A DNA stretch of 64,000 nucleotides from Streptomyces sp. WM6378. GTDB taxonomy: Bacteria > Actinomycetota > Actinomycetes > Streptomycetales > Streptomycetaceae. Location: the NCBI RefSeq assembly GCF_001279695.1, contig NZ_LGDD01000328.1, positions 192,363 through 256,362 of the forward strand, given 5' to 3'. Of this stretch, positions 24,407-36,489 are shown in pieces. The position numbers and the translations under genes are program-made. The notes under the pieces are model-generated. The model made no database searches. It was not told the origin of the DNA and saw nothing but the letters and a program-made list of their open reading frames with translations. Positions within the stretch are counted from its first letter, which is position 1, and each line of letters starts with the position of its first letter.

Positions 24407-27400
24407 ATGACTGACGTTCAGACGGGCGGCCTGCCCCTCACGGCTGGCCAGAAGGACATCTGGTTCGACGAGAAGCTCTCCGGCGGAGGCGCGACGTACA
24501 ACACCGCCATCTACTGGGACATCCGCGGACCGCTGGACCAGCGCGTGTTCCGGGCCGCGCTCGCGCGCTTGGTGGAGGAGTCCGAGTGCCTGCGGGCCCG
24601 GTTCGCCGAAGTGGACGGCGAGCCCTGGCAGTTCGTCGAGCCGGTGGCCGAGCTGCCGCTGACGGTCACCGACGTCAGCGGCGCCGACGACCCGGCCGCG
24701 GCGGCGCTCGCGGCGATCCACGCCGATCTGCGGGTCCCCCTGCCCGTGACCGCCGTCCCGCACGTGCCGCTGTTCCGGCTGAGCGTGTTCACCCTCGGCG
24801 GTGACCGCACCTTCTTCTGCCTGCTCAACCACCACCTCGTCTCGGACGGGTTCAGCTACGTCATCTACTGGCAGCGGCTCTCCGCGATCTACGAGGCGCT
24901 GCTCGCGGGCACCTCCCTGGACGAGAACCGCTTCCCGCCGCTCAGCACCTTGATCGAGGCCGAGGCGGCCTACGCGGACTCGCCGCGCATGGAACGCGAC
25001 CGGGCCTACTGGGAGAAGGAGCTCGCCGACCGGCCCGAGCCGCTCAGCCTCGCCACCCGCGACGCGGAGCCGGCCCAGACCTTCCTGCGCGAGGCGACCG
25101 TGCTTGAGGAGTCGATCGCCGAGCGACTGCGCTCGGTGGGCTGGGACGCCCGGGTGACCTGGCAGACCGTCCTGGTCGCGGCCCTCGGCTCGTACTCCGG
25201 ACGCCTGGCCGGCACCGACGACGTGCTGCTTTCGCTGCCCGTGACAGCGCGGGTGGGCGGCACCATGCAGTACATCCCCGGCATGGTGGTCAACTACCTG
25301 CCGCTGCGGCTCTCCCTGCGGCCCGGCATGACCCGAGGCGAGCTCCTCGCCACCACGTACAAGGCGTTCTCGCAGGGGCTCAAGCACCAGCGCTACCGGG
25401 TCAGCAGGATCCGGCGTGCGATGGGGCTGCCGAGCGACGACCGCAGGCCGTTCGGCCCGTTCATCAACATGATGCCGCAGGTCGAGGAGTTGAGCATCGG
25501 GCCTTGCGCGGCGACGATCTGCAGCCCCTCCACGGGGCTCGTCGACGACCTGGAGTTCACCGTCGCCGACAAGGGCGCCGACGGGATCGGCGTCGACCTC
25601 AGCGGCAACGAGGCCCGCTACTCCCCGGAGGACGTACGCGGCCACCTGGCCCGGTTCGTCGCCTTCCTCGACCGCTTCCTGGACGCGGGCGCGGACGAAC
25701 CGCTGAGCGCCCTGGACCTGTTCTCGCCCGACGAGGCGGCCGAACTGGCCGCCGCCCTGACCGGCCCGTGCGGCCAGGAGCCGTATCTGGGTGTCGTGGA
25801 GCGGGTGCGGGCGCACGCCGCCGAGCGGCCGGACGCGGTGGCGGTCACCGACGACGGCGGAAGCCTGACGTACGCCGAGCTCGTCGGACGGGCCAGCGCC
25901 GCGTCCCGGCGGGTGGCGGTCGACGGGCCGGTGGCCGTACTGACCGAGCCCGGGCGGGACTTCGTGACCGCCGAGCTCGCCGTGCTCGGGGCCGGCGGCG
26001 CCTTCCTGCCACTCGACCCGCGCGCGCCGCTGAGTCGCCTGACCTCCCTGTTGAAGGACAGCGGGGCGGTCCAGATCCTGGCCGACACCACGCACCGCGC
26101 CCTCGCCGAACGCGCGGCGGGCGCGCTTCCCGTGCACGTGCTGGACGGCGCGCGGGACGACGCCGGCGACCTCGCGCCCGTCGTCGGCGGCCCCCTCGAC
26201 CTGGCCTACGTGATCTACACCTCGGGCTCCACCGGCAAGCCCAAGGGCGCGATGGTGCAGCGCGGCGGCATGGTCAACCACCTGCTCGCCAAGGTGGAGG
26301 AGCTGTCGCTCACCGACACCGACGCGCTCGTACACAACGCGCCCGTCACCTTCGACGTGTCCGTCTGGCAGTCGCTCACCACGCTCCTCGTCGGCGGCCG
26401 CATCCGCGCGATCGCCCGGGCCGAAGCCGCCGATCCGGAGGCCCTGTTCGGCGTCATCGCGGCCGAGCGGCTCACCGTCCTCGAAGTCGTGCCCTCCCTG
26501 CTGCGCGCCACGCTCGACGTGTGGGACGCGGCGGGCGGCGGCCCCGAGCTGTCCGCGCTGCGCTGGATGATCTCCAACGGCGAGGCGCTGCCGACCGAGC
26601 TGTGCGCCCGCTGGTTCGCCCGCCACCCCGGCATCGCGCTGGCCAACGTGTACGGCCCCACCGAGTGCTCGGACGACGTCACCCACGGGTACGCCCGCTC
26701 CGCGGCCGAGGTGACCGGCGCCTCCATGCCGATCGGCCGGCCGCTGCGCGACACCCGTCTGTACGTCCTGGGCGACGACCTGCGGCCGGTGCCGCGCGGC
26801 GTGCCCGGCGAACTGCACATCGCGGGCGCGGGCGTGGGCCGCGGCTACCTCGGCGACCCGGCGCGCACGGCCGCCACCTTCGTGCCCGACCCGTTCGCGG
26901 GCGACGGCTCCCGCATGTACCGCACCGGCGACCAGGTGGTGCTGCTCGCCGACGGGCAGCTCGTCTTCACCGGCCGCCGCGACCACCAGGTCAAGATCCG
27001 CGGCCAGCGCATCGAGCTCGGCGAGGTCGAAGCCGCGCTGCGCGACCTGCCCGGCGTCGCGGACGCGGTGGCCGCCGCCGTCGCCGACCCGGCGGGCAAC
27101 CAGCGCCTGATCGGCTACGTGGTGCCGGAGTCCGGCAGCTGCGACCCGGTCGGCCTGCGCGAACGCCTTTCGGCGGCGCTGCCCGAGCAGATGGTGCCCG
27201 CCGTACTGTTGCCCCTGGAGCGGATGCCGCTCACCGCGCACGGCAAGGTGGACCGCAAGGCGCTGCCCACCCCCGAGTTCGCGGTCACGGCCACCGGCCG
27301 CGCGGCCCGCACCCCGCAGGAGGAGACCCTCTGCGCGGTGCTCGCCGAGGTGCTCGGGGTGCCCGGCATCGGCGTCGACGACAACTTCTTCGCACTGGGC

Positions 27401-30400
27401 GGCGACAGCATCAGCGCCATCCAGGTGGTGGGCCGGGCCCGCGCCGCCGGTCTCGTCGTCACCTCCCGCGACGTCTTCCAGCACCGCACGGCGGCAGCGA
27501 TCGCCGCGGTGGCCAAGCGGGTGGACGGGACGGCGGACGCCGCCGCGGAGCTGGCGGCGGACGGCATCGGCGAGCTCGAACTCACCCCGGTCGTAGACCA
27601 GTTGAGGGAGGACCTGGCCGCGCACCCCACCGCGGGCGCGGCCTTCGCCCAGTACGTCACGGTCGCTCTGCCCGCGGCCGCGCACGCCGACCCGGCCCGC
27701 CTGGAGCGCGCTCTGCAGGCCGTCCTCGACCGGCACGACGCGCTGCGCACCAAGCTCACGGAGCCGGTGCCGGGCCTGTGGTCCCTGGAGACGCTGCCCC
27801 AGGGTGCGATCTCCGTCTCCGACGTACTCAGCAAGGCCGGGTCCGGGACCGGCGCGGACCGCGACGCGGTGCTCGCCGAGCAGATCGCGGCGGCCGGGGC
27901 GCGGCTCTGCCCGACGGACGGCCTGCTCGTCCAGGCCGTGATCGTCGACGAGGACCGCCTCCTCCTCGTGATCCATCACCTCGCCGTGGACGGCGTCTCG
28001 TGGCGGATCCTGCTGCCCGACCTGGAAGCGGCCTGGAACGGCACGGATCCGGCCCCGGTGGGCACCTCCTTCCGGCGCTGGGCGAAGACCCTGTCCGAGC
28101 AGGCCCGCACCCCGCACCGTGCGGCCGAACTCCCGCTGTGGGCCGAGCAGTTGGGCGGCGAGTCGATCGAGCTCGGCGACCGGCCGCTCGACCCGGCCCG
28201 CGACGTGTACGCCACGGCCGGCCGCCTGCGGTTCGAACTGCCCGCCGAGCAGACCGCCGCCGTGCTCGGCCGCGTGCCCGCGGCCTTCCACGCCGAGGTC
28301 AACGAGGTGCTGCTGACCGGCTTCGCGCTGGCGCTCGCCAACCGGGGCACGGGATCGCGCGCCCTGGTCGAGCTGGAGGGCCACGGCCGCGAGCAGCTCG
28401 CCGAGGGCCTGGACACGTCCCGTACGGTCGGCTGGTTCACCAGCGTCTTCCCCGTCGGCCTCGATGTCGGCGAGCCGGACTGGGACCAGGTCTGGAACGG
28501 CGGCGCGTCCTGCGGCACCGCACTCAAGCGCGTCAAGGAGAGCCTGCGGGCTTTGCCGGACCACGGCATCGGATACGGGCTCCTTCGCCACCTCAACCCG
28601 CAGACCGCCGCCGTCCTGGCCCGCTCGGCCACCCCCCGGATCGGCTTCAACTACCTGGGCCGGTTCGCCACCGACCACGCGGCCGGCGACTGGTCGATGC
28701 AGGCCGGGGCGTTCGGCCTCACGGCCGCGCCCGAGACCCCGCTGCGGCACGCCCTGGAACTGATCGCGACGACAGAGGACCGCGCCGAGGGCCCGGTGCT
28801 CGTCGCCGAGTGGGTCTGGGCGGGTGAACTCCTCGCGGAGGCCGACGTCCGGGCGCTCGCCGCCGACTGGTTCCGCGCCCTTGAGGCGCTCGCCGCACAC
28901 GCCGAGCGGCCCGGAGCCGGCGGGCGCACCCCGTCCGACTTCCCGCTGGTGACGATCACCCAGGCGGAGATCGAGGCGTACGAGCGCGACATCCCGGGGC
29001 TCGTCGACATCCTGCCGCTCTCTCCGCTCCAGCGCGGCCTGCTCTTCCAGGCCGAGTTCGACCAGCAGGGCATGGACGCGTACACGCTCCAGGTGACGAT
29101 GGACGTGGACGGGCCGCTCGACCGCGACCGGCTGCGCGCGGCGGCGACGGCGCTGCTCGACCGCAATCCGAGCCTGCGGGCCTGCTTCCGCGAGCGCGAC
29201 GCGGGTGATCCGGTCCAACTGGTGTCGTCCGACGTTGAGTTGACGTGGGCCGAGGTGGACCTCCGGGAGTTCGCCGAGGGCCGCACGGAGGCCGAGGCCG
29301 ACGCGGAGGTCCGGCGGCGGACCGAGGCGGAGTGGCTCGACCGGTTCGACGTCACCCGCGCGCCGCTGACCCGGTTCACCGTCTACCGGGTCTCCGACGA
29401 CCGGCACCGCGTGGTGTGGACCGCGCACCACATGCTGGTGGACGGCTGGTCGCTGTCGGCGGTCCTCGCCGAAGAGCTGGTCACCCTGTGGTCCAACGGC
29501 GGTGACACCTCGGCGCTCGCGCCTGTCGTCCCGCTGCGCGGCTACCTGGAGTGGTCGGCCGCGCAGGACAAGGCGGCCGCGCGTGAGGCCTGGCAGAAGG
29601 AGCTGGCCGGCATCGACGAGCCCACCCGGCTCGGCCCGGCCGACCGGCCGCGCGTCTCGGTCCTTCCCGGCTCACTCGACCTGGAGCTGCCCGAGGCGCT
29701 GACCGGGGCGGTCACGTCCTGGGCGACCTCGCGCGGCCTGACGACGAGCACCGTCATGCAGGGCGCCTGGGCGCTCGCGCTCGGCCGGCTGACCGGCCGC
29801 CGGGACGTGACGTTCGGCGCGGTCGTCTCGGGCCGGGCCGAGGAGGTCCCCGGCATCGAGGGGACCGTCGGCTCCTTCCTCAGCACCCTGCCGGTGCGCG
29901 TCGCGCTCGCCCCCGCGCTGAGCTTCGAGGAGATGCTGGCCACGCTCCAGGAGCGTCAGCTCGACCTGGAGCCGCACCACCACCTGGGCCTCGCCGAGGT
30001 CCAGCAGGGCGCCGGGATCGGCGAGCTCTTCGACACCGTGGTCTCCTTCCACAACTACCCGACCGGCGTCCTGGACCGCATCGGCGAGCACGTCCCCGGG
30101 CTGAGCATGCGCGCCTGGGAGGCCCGGGTCATCGCCGAATACCCCTTCGCGCTCAACGTGTTCCCGGGCGACCGGATGCGTCTTGAGGCGCAGTACCGGC
30201 CCGACATCTTCACGCCGGGCGAGGTCGACGAGATCCTGCGCCGCTTCGTGCGCGTACTGGAGCGGCTGGCCGCGGCACCCGGCACCTCGCTCGGCCGCCT
30301 CGACGCGCTCGGCGACGACGAGCGCGCCCAGCTGCTCGGCGACTGGTCCGGCGCGGGCAGCGCGAAGGCGGCGTCCGGCGAGCTCACCACCGAGGTCTTC

Positions 30401-33400
30401 GAGGCCCGCGCCGCCCGCACCCCGGGCAAGACGGCGGTCGTCTTCGGCACCGAGGAAGTGGACTACGCCGAACTCGACGCCCGCGCCAACCGGTTGGCCC
30501 GCCTTCTCGTCGAGCGCGGCATCGGCCCCGAGCAGACCGTCGCGGTGATGCTGCCGCGCTCCCCCGAGGTGGTCGTGGCGGCGCTCGCGGTCCTGAAGGC
30601 CGGTGCCGCGTACCTGCCGGTGGACTCGGCGTACCCCGTCGACCGCATCTCCTACATGCTGGCGGACGCCCGCCCGACGGCGGTCATCACCGACGCCGCG
30701 ACCGGTCAACGACTCGATGGCATAACGGAGTTGGAGACAGGCCCTCTGGTCCTGAACGCGCCTGAAACCGTGGAGCACCTGGCCGCCCTGCCCGGCTCGG
30801 ACCTCACCGACGCCGACCGCACCGCCCCGCTGCGTCCGGAGCATCCGGCGTACGTCATCTACACCTCCGGCTCCACGGGCCGGCCCAAGGGTGTCGTGGT
30901 GGCCCACACCGGATTGCTTTCGATGGTGGACAGCCTCGTCGAGCGCTTCGGCCTCGACGACGACACCCGGGTGCTCCAGTTCGCGTCGTTCAGCTTCGAC
31001 GCGTCCGTCTGGGAGATCACGCTCGCGCTGCTCACCGGCGGCACGCTGGTCATCGCGGACGAGGAGTGCCGGGCGCCGGGGCAGCCCCTGGTCGACCTGA
31101 TCAACAACGCCCGGGTCAACCTGGCCGGACTGCCGCCCGTCGTGGTCGGCGGCCTGCCCGAGGGCAGCACGCTCCCCGCCGACCTGCGCCTGGCGGTGGC
31201 CGGCGAGGCCGTCCCGGCGAGCGTCGTCGAGCGCTGGTCCTCGGCCGTGCGGCTCTACAACGGATACGGCCCGACCGAGGCCGTGGTGAGCTCCACCGTC
31301 GGCGGTCCGCTCACCGACGCGGGCCGCCCGCCGATCGGCCGCCCCACCAACGCGCACCGCACCTACGTCCTCGACCACCACCTGCGGCCCACGCCGCGCG
31401 GCGTGGTCGGCGAGCTGTACGTCGGCGGCGGCCTGGCCCGCGGCTACCTCGGCCGCCCGGACCTGACCGCCCAGCGCTTCGTGGCCGACCCCTACGGTCC
31501 GGCGGGCGCCCGGATGTACCGCACCGGCGACCTGGTGCGGTGGCTGCCGGACGGCCAGCTGGACTACATCGGCCGCGCCGACGACCAGGTGCAGCTGCGC
31601 GGGTTCCGTATCGAACTCGGCGAGATCTCGGCCGCGTTGCTCGCACAGGCGGGCGTGGAGCAGGCCGCCGTGATCGTGTCCGAGAGCGAGGACGGCGACC
31701 GCCGTCTGGTGGCGTACGTCGTGGCGTCCGAGCCCGCGGTCGCCGACGGCCTGCGCGAGCAGCTCGGCCGGTCGATGCCCGAGTACATGGTGCCCTCCGC
31801 CGTCGTCGCGCTCGACGCGCTGCCGCTCACCGCGCAGGGCAAGCTCGACCGCAAGGCACTGCCCGCGCCGGATCTCGGGCACACCCTGAAGGGGCGGGCG
31901 CCGCGCACCCCGGCCGAGGAGATCCTCTGCGGCCTGTTCGCGGACATCCTCGGGGTGGCCCAGGTCTCCATCGACGACGACTTCTTCGAGATCGGCGGCC
32001 ACTCGCTGCTCGCGACGCGCCTGGTCAGCCGGGCCCGTACCGCCCTTGGGGTGGAGCTTCCGATCCGCGCGCTCTTCGAGGCGCGGACGGTGGCCGCGCT
32101 CGCCGGTCACGTCGCGGCGGCCGACCGGGCCAGGCCCGCACTGGCCCCGGCGCCGAAGGACGCGCCGCCGCAGCTGTCGTTCGCCCAGCAGCAGCAGTGG
32201 TTCATCAACCGGAGCCAGGAGAAGGCCGACGGCACGTACAACACCCCGATGGCCTTCCGGCTCACCGGAAGCCTCAACGAGGTTGCTCTGCAAGGGGCGT
32301 TGACCGATCTGGCCGAGCGCCACGAAGTTTTGCGGACGGTACTGCCGGAGACCGACGGGGTGCCGTCGGTGCGGGTGCTCGATGCCGCGACGGGCGGGCC
32401 GGTGCTGCGGACCCGTACGGTGTCGGCGGCGAAGCTGGAGGCCGCACTCGTCGCCGAGGGCGACCAGGGCTTCGACCTGCGGTCCGAACCTCCGCTGCGG
32501 GCACGGCTCTTCGCGGTCGGCGTCGACGAGTGGGTGCTGGTGCTCGTCTTCCACCACATCGCCTTCGACGGCTGGTCGATCGCGCCCATGCTGACCGACC
32601 TGGCCGCCTCCTACCGGGCCCGCTGCGACGGGCGGGCGGCGAACCGGGCCCCGCTGCCGGTGCAGTACTCCGACTTCGCCGGCTGGCAGCGCGAGCTGCT
32701 CGGCTCGGCGGACGACCCCGACAGCCTGGCCGCCGAGCAGGTCGCCTTCTGGCGGGACGCGCTCGCGGGCGCGCCGGAGGAGCTGCCGCTGCCCACCGAC
32801 TTCCCGCGCCCCGACGCGGGCACGTCCTCGGGCGACATGGTGATGTTCGAGCTGGAGTCCGGCCTGCACACCAGCCTGATCGAGCTGGCCCGCGGGACCG
32901 GCACCACCGAGTTCATCGTCTTCCAGGCCGCGCTGTGCGCCCTGCTGACCCGGCTCGGCGCGGGCACCGACATCCCCGTCGGCTCCCCCATCGCCGGCCG
33001 CACCGACGAGGCGCTGAGCGACCTGGTCGGCATGTTCATCAACTCCCTGGTGCTGCGCGGCGACACCAGCGGCGACCCGACGTTCCGCGAGCTCCTGGAG
33101 CGGATCCGGGAGACCAACCTGGCGGCCTACTCCCACCAGGACATCCCCTTCGACCAGGTGGTGGAGGCGCTCAGGCCGGCCCGCTCGCGGGGCCTGCACC
33201 CGCTGTTCCAGGTAATGCTGAGCGTGCAGAACCAGGGCAACCTACCGCTTGAGATGCCCGGCCTCACCGTCCAGCCCGAGTACGTGGGCTCCGACCGGGC
33301 CAAGCTCGACCTGATGCTGGAGCTGCTTCCGTGGCCCGGCGGGGGCGGCATCCGGGGGCTGCTCAGCTTCAGCACCGACCTGTTCACGCGGGCCACCGCC

Positions 33401-35623
33401 GAGCGCCTGGCCGAGCAGTTCCAGCGGGTGCTCCAGGCGGTGGCCGCCGATCCCGAGCTGCGCCTGAGCAGCCTCGATCTGCTCACCGGCGACGAGCGCG
33501 AGCGGGTGCTGCACGGCTGGAACGACACCGCGCACGAGCTGCCCGCGGCGACGCTGGTCGACCTGTTCGCCGAGCGGGTGGCGCAGACCCCGGACGCACC
33601 CGCCGCCGGAACCGGGGCCAAGGCCCTCACGTACGCCCGACTCGACGCCCTCTCCAACCGGTTGGCGCGCCGCCTGATCGCGGAGGGCGCCGGTCCCGAC
33701 CGGGTCGTGGCCCTCGCGGTGCCGCGCGCCGCGGACCGGACGATCGCGGTGCTCGCGGTGCTGAAGTCCGGGGCGGCGTATGTGCCGGTCGCCGCGGACG
33801 AGCCGGTCGCCCGCGTCAAGGCGCTGTTCGCCGACACCGACCCGCTGTGCGTCCTGACGACGGCGGGCCTGGTCAGCAGGGTGCGCAGCACGGGCGTGAA
33901 CACGGTGCTGCTCGACGGCCCCGAGCTGCACGGCGGTTCGACCGAGCCGGTCACCGACGCGGCCCGGACCGCCCCGCTGCGGCCCGGCCACGCCGCCTAT
34001 GTCATCCGCGCGGACGACGCGACGGGCCGCCCCCGCGGCACCGTCGTCGAACACCGGGCGGCCGCGAACCATCTCGTCTGGGCGCTCGCGTCCGGGAATC
34101 TCGCGGAGACCGGCCTGTTCGGGCCGCTGCTCTCCGGAGCCGGGGTGCCGGCCGCCGAGCCGCTGCCGCAGGACTGGGCGACCCCTCGCACGTACACGCC
34201 GGGCAGGGCGGTGTGGAACACGCGGGTCTACGTCCTCGACGAGTGGCTCGCGCCCGTTCCGCCGGGTGTGGTCGGCGAGTTGTACGTCGCGGGCGCAGCC
34301 CTTCCCCGTGGGTTCGCGGGCCTCGCCCGCCCGACCGCCGAGCTGTTCGTGGCCGACCCGTACGGCCCAGCCGGCTCCCGGCTGCTGCGTACCGGCGAGC
34401 GCGCCAAGTGGGACGCGGCGGGGAACCTGCTCGCCCCCGGCGCGGCGCCAGTGACCGAAGAGCCCGAGGAGACGTCCGTACGCCCGGAGTCGGCTCCGCC
34501 GACTCCCGTCGAGGCGACGCTCTGCGCGATCGTCGCCTCGATCCTGGGCCGGGACGGGTTCGACGTCGAGGAGAACTTCTTCGAGACGTCGATGACCAGC
34601 ATGAAGTCGCTGCGCCTGGTGGCCCTGGCCCGCAAGGCCGGGCTCGAATTCAGCATCGCGGACGTCTTCGAGCACCAGACGGTCCGGGCCCTGGCGGCCG
34701 TCGCCCGGGAGGCCGGACCCGCCGGACCCGCCCGCCGGCAGAGCACGCAGATCCTGGCGGACGCCATCGACGAGGCCGGCGGCCTGGACTTCGCCGACCC
34801 GTACAGCCCGCTCCTGTGCATGAAGCCGACGGGCAGCCGCCCACCGGTGTTCTGCCTGCACAGCGGCGTCGGGTTCGCCCTGTCGTACATGCCGCTCATC
34901 CGCCACCTCGGCGCCGAGCGCCCCGTCTACGGCATCCAGGCCCCCTACGTCGTCGAGGGCGCGCCGCTGCCCACGAGCATCGAGGAGACCGCGGCCGAGT
35001 ACATCCGACTGATCAAGAAGGTGCGGCCCGAGGGGCCCTACCACCTGCTCGGCTGGTCGCTCGGCGGGCTGCTCGCCTACGAGATCGCCGTCCAGCTGCG
35101 CGCGGCGGGTGAGGAGGTCGGCCTGCTCGCCAACCTGGACTCCTACCCGCGCACCGAGGAGACCGAGGCCCAAGAGCTTCCGGACCAACAGGCCATGCTC
35201 GCCTGGCTGTTGGAGGGCATCGGGCACGACCGCTCGGAGTTCGGCGAACGGCCGCTGGGCGTCGGCGACATCATCGACACGCTGCGGCGCGACAACAGCC
35301 CGCTGGCCCAGATGGGTGAGGAACGCATGGCACGCATGGTCGACCTGATGGCCAACCACCAAGTACTGCACGCCCGTTGGACACCACGGGACTACGACGG
35401 GACCATGCGGCTCTACGTCGCCGGGCAGTCGGAGGAGGCCGCGAGCGGGACCGACCCGGCCCGGTGCTGGAAGCCGTACTTCAGCGGCCCGCTCGACGTC
35501 CACGTCATCGACTCCAACCACGACGACCTGCTCAACCCCGGCCCGCTGGAAGAGATCGGCCCGGACCTCGCCGCCGAGCTCGACCGGCTGCACCGCGACC
35601 AGGACGGGCGTGCCCAGCGATGA
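24407..35623 (+). CDS. Trimodular NRPS: C-A-PCP-E-C-A-PCP-C-(A*)-PCP-TE
   Basis: A 3738-residue assembly line. C1 (HHLVSDG, 142-148) takes an incoming acyl group. A1 (about 465-970; pocket read as DVWEINVDDK) and PCP1 (LGGDSI near 998) are followed by an epimerase (HHLAVDG near 1190, FNYLGRF), so residue 1 should be D. C2 (HHMLVDG, 1674-1680) precedes A2 ([10 protein letters not shown] near 2153; pocket DAWGAAGVSK) and PCP2 (IGGHSL near 2529). C3 (HHIAFDG, 2716-2722) is intact. The third A domain (about 3035-3350) is only ~320 residues: its ATP loop reads [12 protein letters not shown], the substrate pocket and NxYGPTE are deleted and no A8-A10 remains. PCP3 keeps Ser3398 in an odd setting (ETSMTSMKS). 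The TE has GWSLG with Ser3551. Residue 3 is presumably loaded in trans. Confidence 0.95.
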   Translation: MTDVQTGGLPLTAGQKDIWFDEKLSGGGATYNTAIYWDIRGPLDQRVFRAALARLVEESECLRARFAEVDGEPWQFVEPVAELPLTVTDVSGADDPAAAALAAIHADLRVPLPVTAVPHVPLFRLSVFTLGGDRTFFCLLNHHLVSDGFSYVIYWQRLSAIYEALLAGTSLDENRFPPLSTLIEAEAAYADSPRMERDRAYWEKELADRPEPLSLATRDAEPAQTFLREATVLEESIAERLRSVGWDARVTWQTVLVAALGSYSGRLAGTDDVLLSLPVTARVGGTMQYIPGMVVNYLPLRLSLRPGMTRGELLATTYKAFSQGLKHQRYRVSRIRRAMGLPSDDRRPFGPFINMMPQVEELSIGPCAATICSPSTGLVDDLEFTVADKGADGIGVDLSGNEARYSPEDVRGHLARFVAFLDRFLDAGADEPLSALDLFSPDEAAELAAALTGPCGQEPYLGVVERVRAHAAERPDAVAVTDDGGSLTYAELVGRASAASRRVAVDGPVAVLTEPGRDFVTAELAVLGAGGAFLPLDPRAPLSRLTSLLKDSGAVQILADTTHRALAERAAGALPVHVLDGARDDAGDLAPVVGGPLDLAYVIYTSGSTGKPKGAMVQRGGMVNHLLAKVEELSLTDTDALVHNAPVTFDVSVWQSLTTLLVGGRIRAIARAEAADPEALFGVIAAERLTVLEVVPSLLRATLDVWDAAGGGPELSALRWMISNGEALPTELCARWFARHPGIALANVYGPTECSDDVTHGYARSAAEVTGASMPIGRPLRDTRLYVLGDDLRPVPRGVPGELHIAGAGVGRGYLGDPARTAATFVPDPFAGDGSRMYRTGDQVVLLADGQLVFTGRRDHQVKIRGQRIELGEVEAALRDLPGVADAVAAAVADPAGNQRLIGYVVPESGSCDPVGLRERLSAALPEQMVPAVLLPLERMPLTAHGKVDRKALPTPEFAVTATGRAARTPQEETLCAVLAEVLGVPGIGVDDNFFALGGDSISAIQVVGRARAAGLVVTSRDVFQHRTAAAIAAVAKRVDGTADAAAELAADGIGELELTPVVDQLREDLAAHPTAGAAFAQYVTVALPAAAHADPARLERALQAVLDRHDALRTKLTEPVPGLWSLETLPQGAISVSDVLSKAGSGTGADRDAVLAEQIAAAGARLCPTDGLLVQAVIVDEDRLLLVIHHLAVDGVSWRILLPDLEAAWNGTDPAPVGTSFRRWAKTLSEQARTPHRAAELPLWAEQLGGESIELGDRPLDPARDVYATAGRLRFELPAEQTAAVLGRVPAAFHAEVNEVLLTGFALALANRGTGSRALVELEGHGREQLAEGLDTSRTVGWFTSVFPVGLDVGEPDWDQVWNGGASCGTALKRVKESLRALPDHGIGYGLLRHLNPQTAAVLARSATPRIGFNYLGRFATDHAAGDWSMQAGAFGLTAAPETPLRHALELIATTEDRAEGPVLVAEWVWAGELLAEADVRALAADWFRALEALAAHAERPGAGGRTPSDFPLVTITQAEIEAYERDIPGLVDILPLSPLQRGLLFQAEFDQQGMDAYTLQVTMDVDGPLDRDRLRAAATALLDRNPSLRACFRERDAGDPVQLVSSDVELTWAEVDLREFAEGRTEAEADAEVRRRTEAEWLDRFDVTRAPLTRFTVYRVSDDRHRVVWTAHHMLVDGWSLSAVLAEELVTLWSNGGDTSALAPVVPLRGYLEWSAAQDKAAAREAWQKELAGIDEPTRLGPADRPRVSVLPGSLDLELPEALTGAVTSWATSRGLTTSTVMQGAWALALGRLTGRRDVTFGAVVSGRAEEVPGIEGTVGSFLSTLPVRVALAPALSFEEMLATLQERQLDLEPHHHLGLAEVQQGAGIGELFDTVVSFHNYPTGVLDRIGEHVPGLSMRAWEARVIAEYPFALNVFPGDRMRLEAQYRPDIFTPGEVDEILRRFVRVLERLAAAPGTSLGRLDALGDDERAQLLGDWSGAGSAKAASGELTTEVFEARAARTPGKTAVVFGTEEVDYAELDARANRLARLLVERGIGPEQTVAVMLPRSPEVVVAALAVLKAGAAYLPVDSAYPVDRISYMLADARPTAVITDAATGQRLDGITELETGPLVLNAPETVEHLAALPGSDLTDADRTAPLRPEHPAYVIYTSGSTGRPKGVVVAHTGLLSMVDSLVERFGLDDDTRVLQFASFSFDASVWEITLALLTGGTLVIADEECRAPGQPLVDLINNARVNLAGLPPVVVGGLPEGSTLPADLRLAVAGEAVPASVVERWSSAVRLYNGYGPTEAVVSSTVGGPLTDAGRPPIGRPTNAHRTYVLDHHLRPTPRGVVGELYVGGGLARGYLGRPDLTAQRFVADPYGPAGARMYRTGDLVRWLPDGQLDYIGRADDQVQLRGFRIELGEISAALLAQAGVEQAAVIVSESEDGDRRLVAYVVASEPAVADGLREQLGRSMPEYMVPSAVVALDALPLTAQGKLDRKALPAPDLGHTLKGRAPRTPAEEILCGLFADILGVAQVSIDDDFFEIGGHSLLATRLVSRARTALGVELPIRALFEARTVAALAGHVAAADRARPALAPAPKDAPPQLSFAQQQQWFINRSQEKADGTYNTPMAFRLTGSLNEVALQGALTDLAERHEVLRTVLPETDGVPSVRVLDAATGGPVLRTRTVSAAKLEAALVAEGDQGFDLRSEPPLRARLFAVGVDEWVLVLVFHHIAFDGWSIAPMLTDLAASYRARCDGRAANRAPLPVQYSDFAGWQRELLGSADDPDSLAAEQVAFWRDALAGAPEELPLPTDFPRPDAGTSSGDMVMFELESGLHTSLIELARGTGTTEFIVFQAALCALLTRLGAGTDIPVGSPIAGRTDEALSDLVGMFINSLVLRGDTSGDPTFRELLERIRETNLAAYSHQDIPFDQVVEALRPARSRGLHPLFQVMLSVQNQGNLPLEMPGLTVQPEYVGSDRAKLDLMLELLPWPGGGGIRGLLSFSTDLFTRATAERLAEQFQRVLQAVAADPELRLSSLDLLTGDERERVLHGWNDTAHELPAATLVDLFAERVAQTPDAPAAGTGAKALTYARLDALSNRLARRLIAEGAGPDRVVALAVPRAADRTIAVLAVLKSGAAYVPVAADEPVARVKALFADTDPLCVLTTAGLVSRVRSTGVNTVLLDGPELHGGSTEPVTDAARTAPLRPGHAAYVIRADDATGRPRGTVVEHRAAANHLVWALASGNLAETGLFGPLLSGAGVPAAEPLPQDWATPRTYTPGRAVWNTRVYVLDEWLAPVPPGVVGELYVAGAALPRGFAGLARPTAELFVADPYGPAGSRLLRTGERAKWDAAGNLLAPGAAPVTEEPEETSVRPESAPPTPVEATLCAIVASILGRDGFDVEENFFETSMTSMKSLRLVALARKAGLEFSIADVFEHQTVRALAAVAREAGPAGPARRQSTQILADAIDEAGGLDFADPYSPLLCMKPTGSRPPVFCLHSGVGFALSYMPLIRHLGAERPVYGIQAPYVVEGAPLPTSIEETAAEYIRLIKKVRPEGPYHLLGWSLGGLLAYEIAVQLRAAGEEVGLLANLDSYPRTEETEAQELPDQQAMLAWLLEGIGHDRSEFGERPLGVGDIIDTLRRDNSPLAQMGEERMARMVDLMANHQVLHARWTPRDYDGTMRLYVAGQSEEAASGTDPARCWKPYFSGPLDVHVIDSNHDDLLNPGPLEEIGPDLAAELDRLHRDQDGRAQR

Positions 35624-36465
35624 CCGCCATGACGAATGCCACGGCCCTGGACACGGGTCTGCCGAGCGCCCCGGGCGGTCTTCGCTCGGCCCTCATCGAA
35701 CTGTTCGCGATCACCGGCCGGCGCCTGCTCCACCTGCGCCGGGCGCCGGGCCGGGTGCTCGGCGTGGCGATGAGCCCGCTGGTGTCGATGGTCATGGTCG
35801 GCTACCTGTTCCGTGACGCCATCACGCTTCCGGCGGGCGGGGACTACGGCGAGTACGTCTTCGCGGGCGGCGCGGTCCAGGTGGCGCTCGCCTGCGTCGG
35901 GCCGACCGCCGTGTCGGTGGCGATGGACCTCCAGGGCGGGCTCGTCGACCGGTTCCGGTCGCTGCCCATCAGCCGGTCCGCGGTGCTCTTCGCGCACACC
36001 TTCGCGGACCTGCTCGTGGGCCTGCTCGGCCTGGTCGTCGTCACCGGGGCGGGCCTCGTCCTCGGCTGGCGCCCGCACACGGACGCCCTGTCGGTCCTGG
36101 CCGGGTTCGGCCTGATCGTGCTCCTGACGTACGTGATGCTGTGGCTCGGGGTGCTGTTCGCGATGACGCTCGGCAACGTGGAGACGATCAACGTCTGGAC
36201 GCCCTTCATCGTGATCGTGCTGCCCTTCGTGTCCAGCGCCTTCCTCTCCCCCGCCTCCATGCCGTCCCTGGTCCGCCCGCTCGCCGAGTGGAACCCGATC
36301 AGCGCCGTCATCGCGTCCTGCCGCGACCTGTGGGGCAATCCCGCCGCGACCAGTGACAGCTTTCCCGGCCAGCACCCCGGGGTGGTGATCGCCGTGACGC
36401 TGAGCGTGCTGTTCGCGCTCTGCTTCACCGTGAGCCTGCGCCGCTACCGCACCGCCGGTTCCTGA
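35620..36465 (+). CDS. ABC-2 type transporter permease (DrrB-like)
   Basis: A 281-residue membrane protein with six predicted helices and the ABC-2 permease layout, including [37 protein letters not shown] near the end. It is of the DrrB kind that exports drugs or lipids with a separate ATPase. Its ATG overlaps the NRPS stop (ATGA), so it is translationally coupled to the NRPS. The probable ATPase partner is the DrrA-like protein at 38518-39456, in the next SARP-controlled operon. Confidence 0.9.
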   Translation: MTAMTNATALDTGLPSAPGGLRSALIELFAITGRRLLHLRRAPGRVLGVAMSPLVSMVMVGYLFRDAITLPAGGDYGEYVFAGGAVQVALACVGPTAVSVAMDLQGGLVDRFRSLPISRSAVLFAHTFADLLVGLLGLVVVTGAGLVLGWRPHTDALSVLAGFGLIVLLTYVMLWLGVLFAMTLGNVETINVWTPFIVIVLPFVSSAFLSPASMPSLVRPLAEWNPISAVIASCRDLWGNPAATSDSFPGQHPGVVIAVTLSVLFALCFTVSLRRYRTAGS

Positions 36466-36489
36466 CCTCAAGCCCGAAAGGAGTACCCC

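Noticed and set aside
23816..29431. Very long open frame on the minus strand (about 1870 codons) opposite the NRPS
   Set aside because: It is a by-product of high GC at third codon positions of the NRPS. Its translation is low-complexity Gly/Arg/His/Val with no domain, while the plus strand shows clear NRPS motifs throughout.
33510..34500. Degenerate A3 as a frameshift or stop-codon pseudogene
   Set aside because: The frame is uninterrupted from the C3 domain through PCP3 and TE, and the remaining parts are in register, so it is a clean internal loss and not a frameshift.
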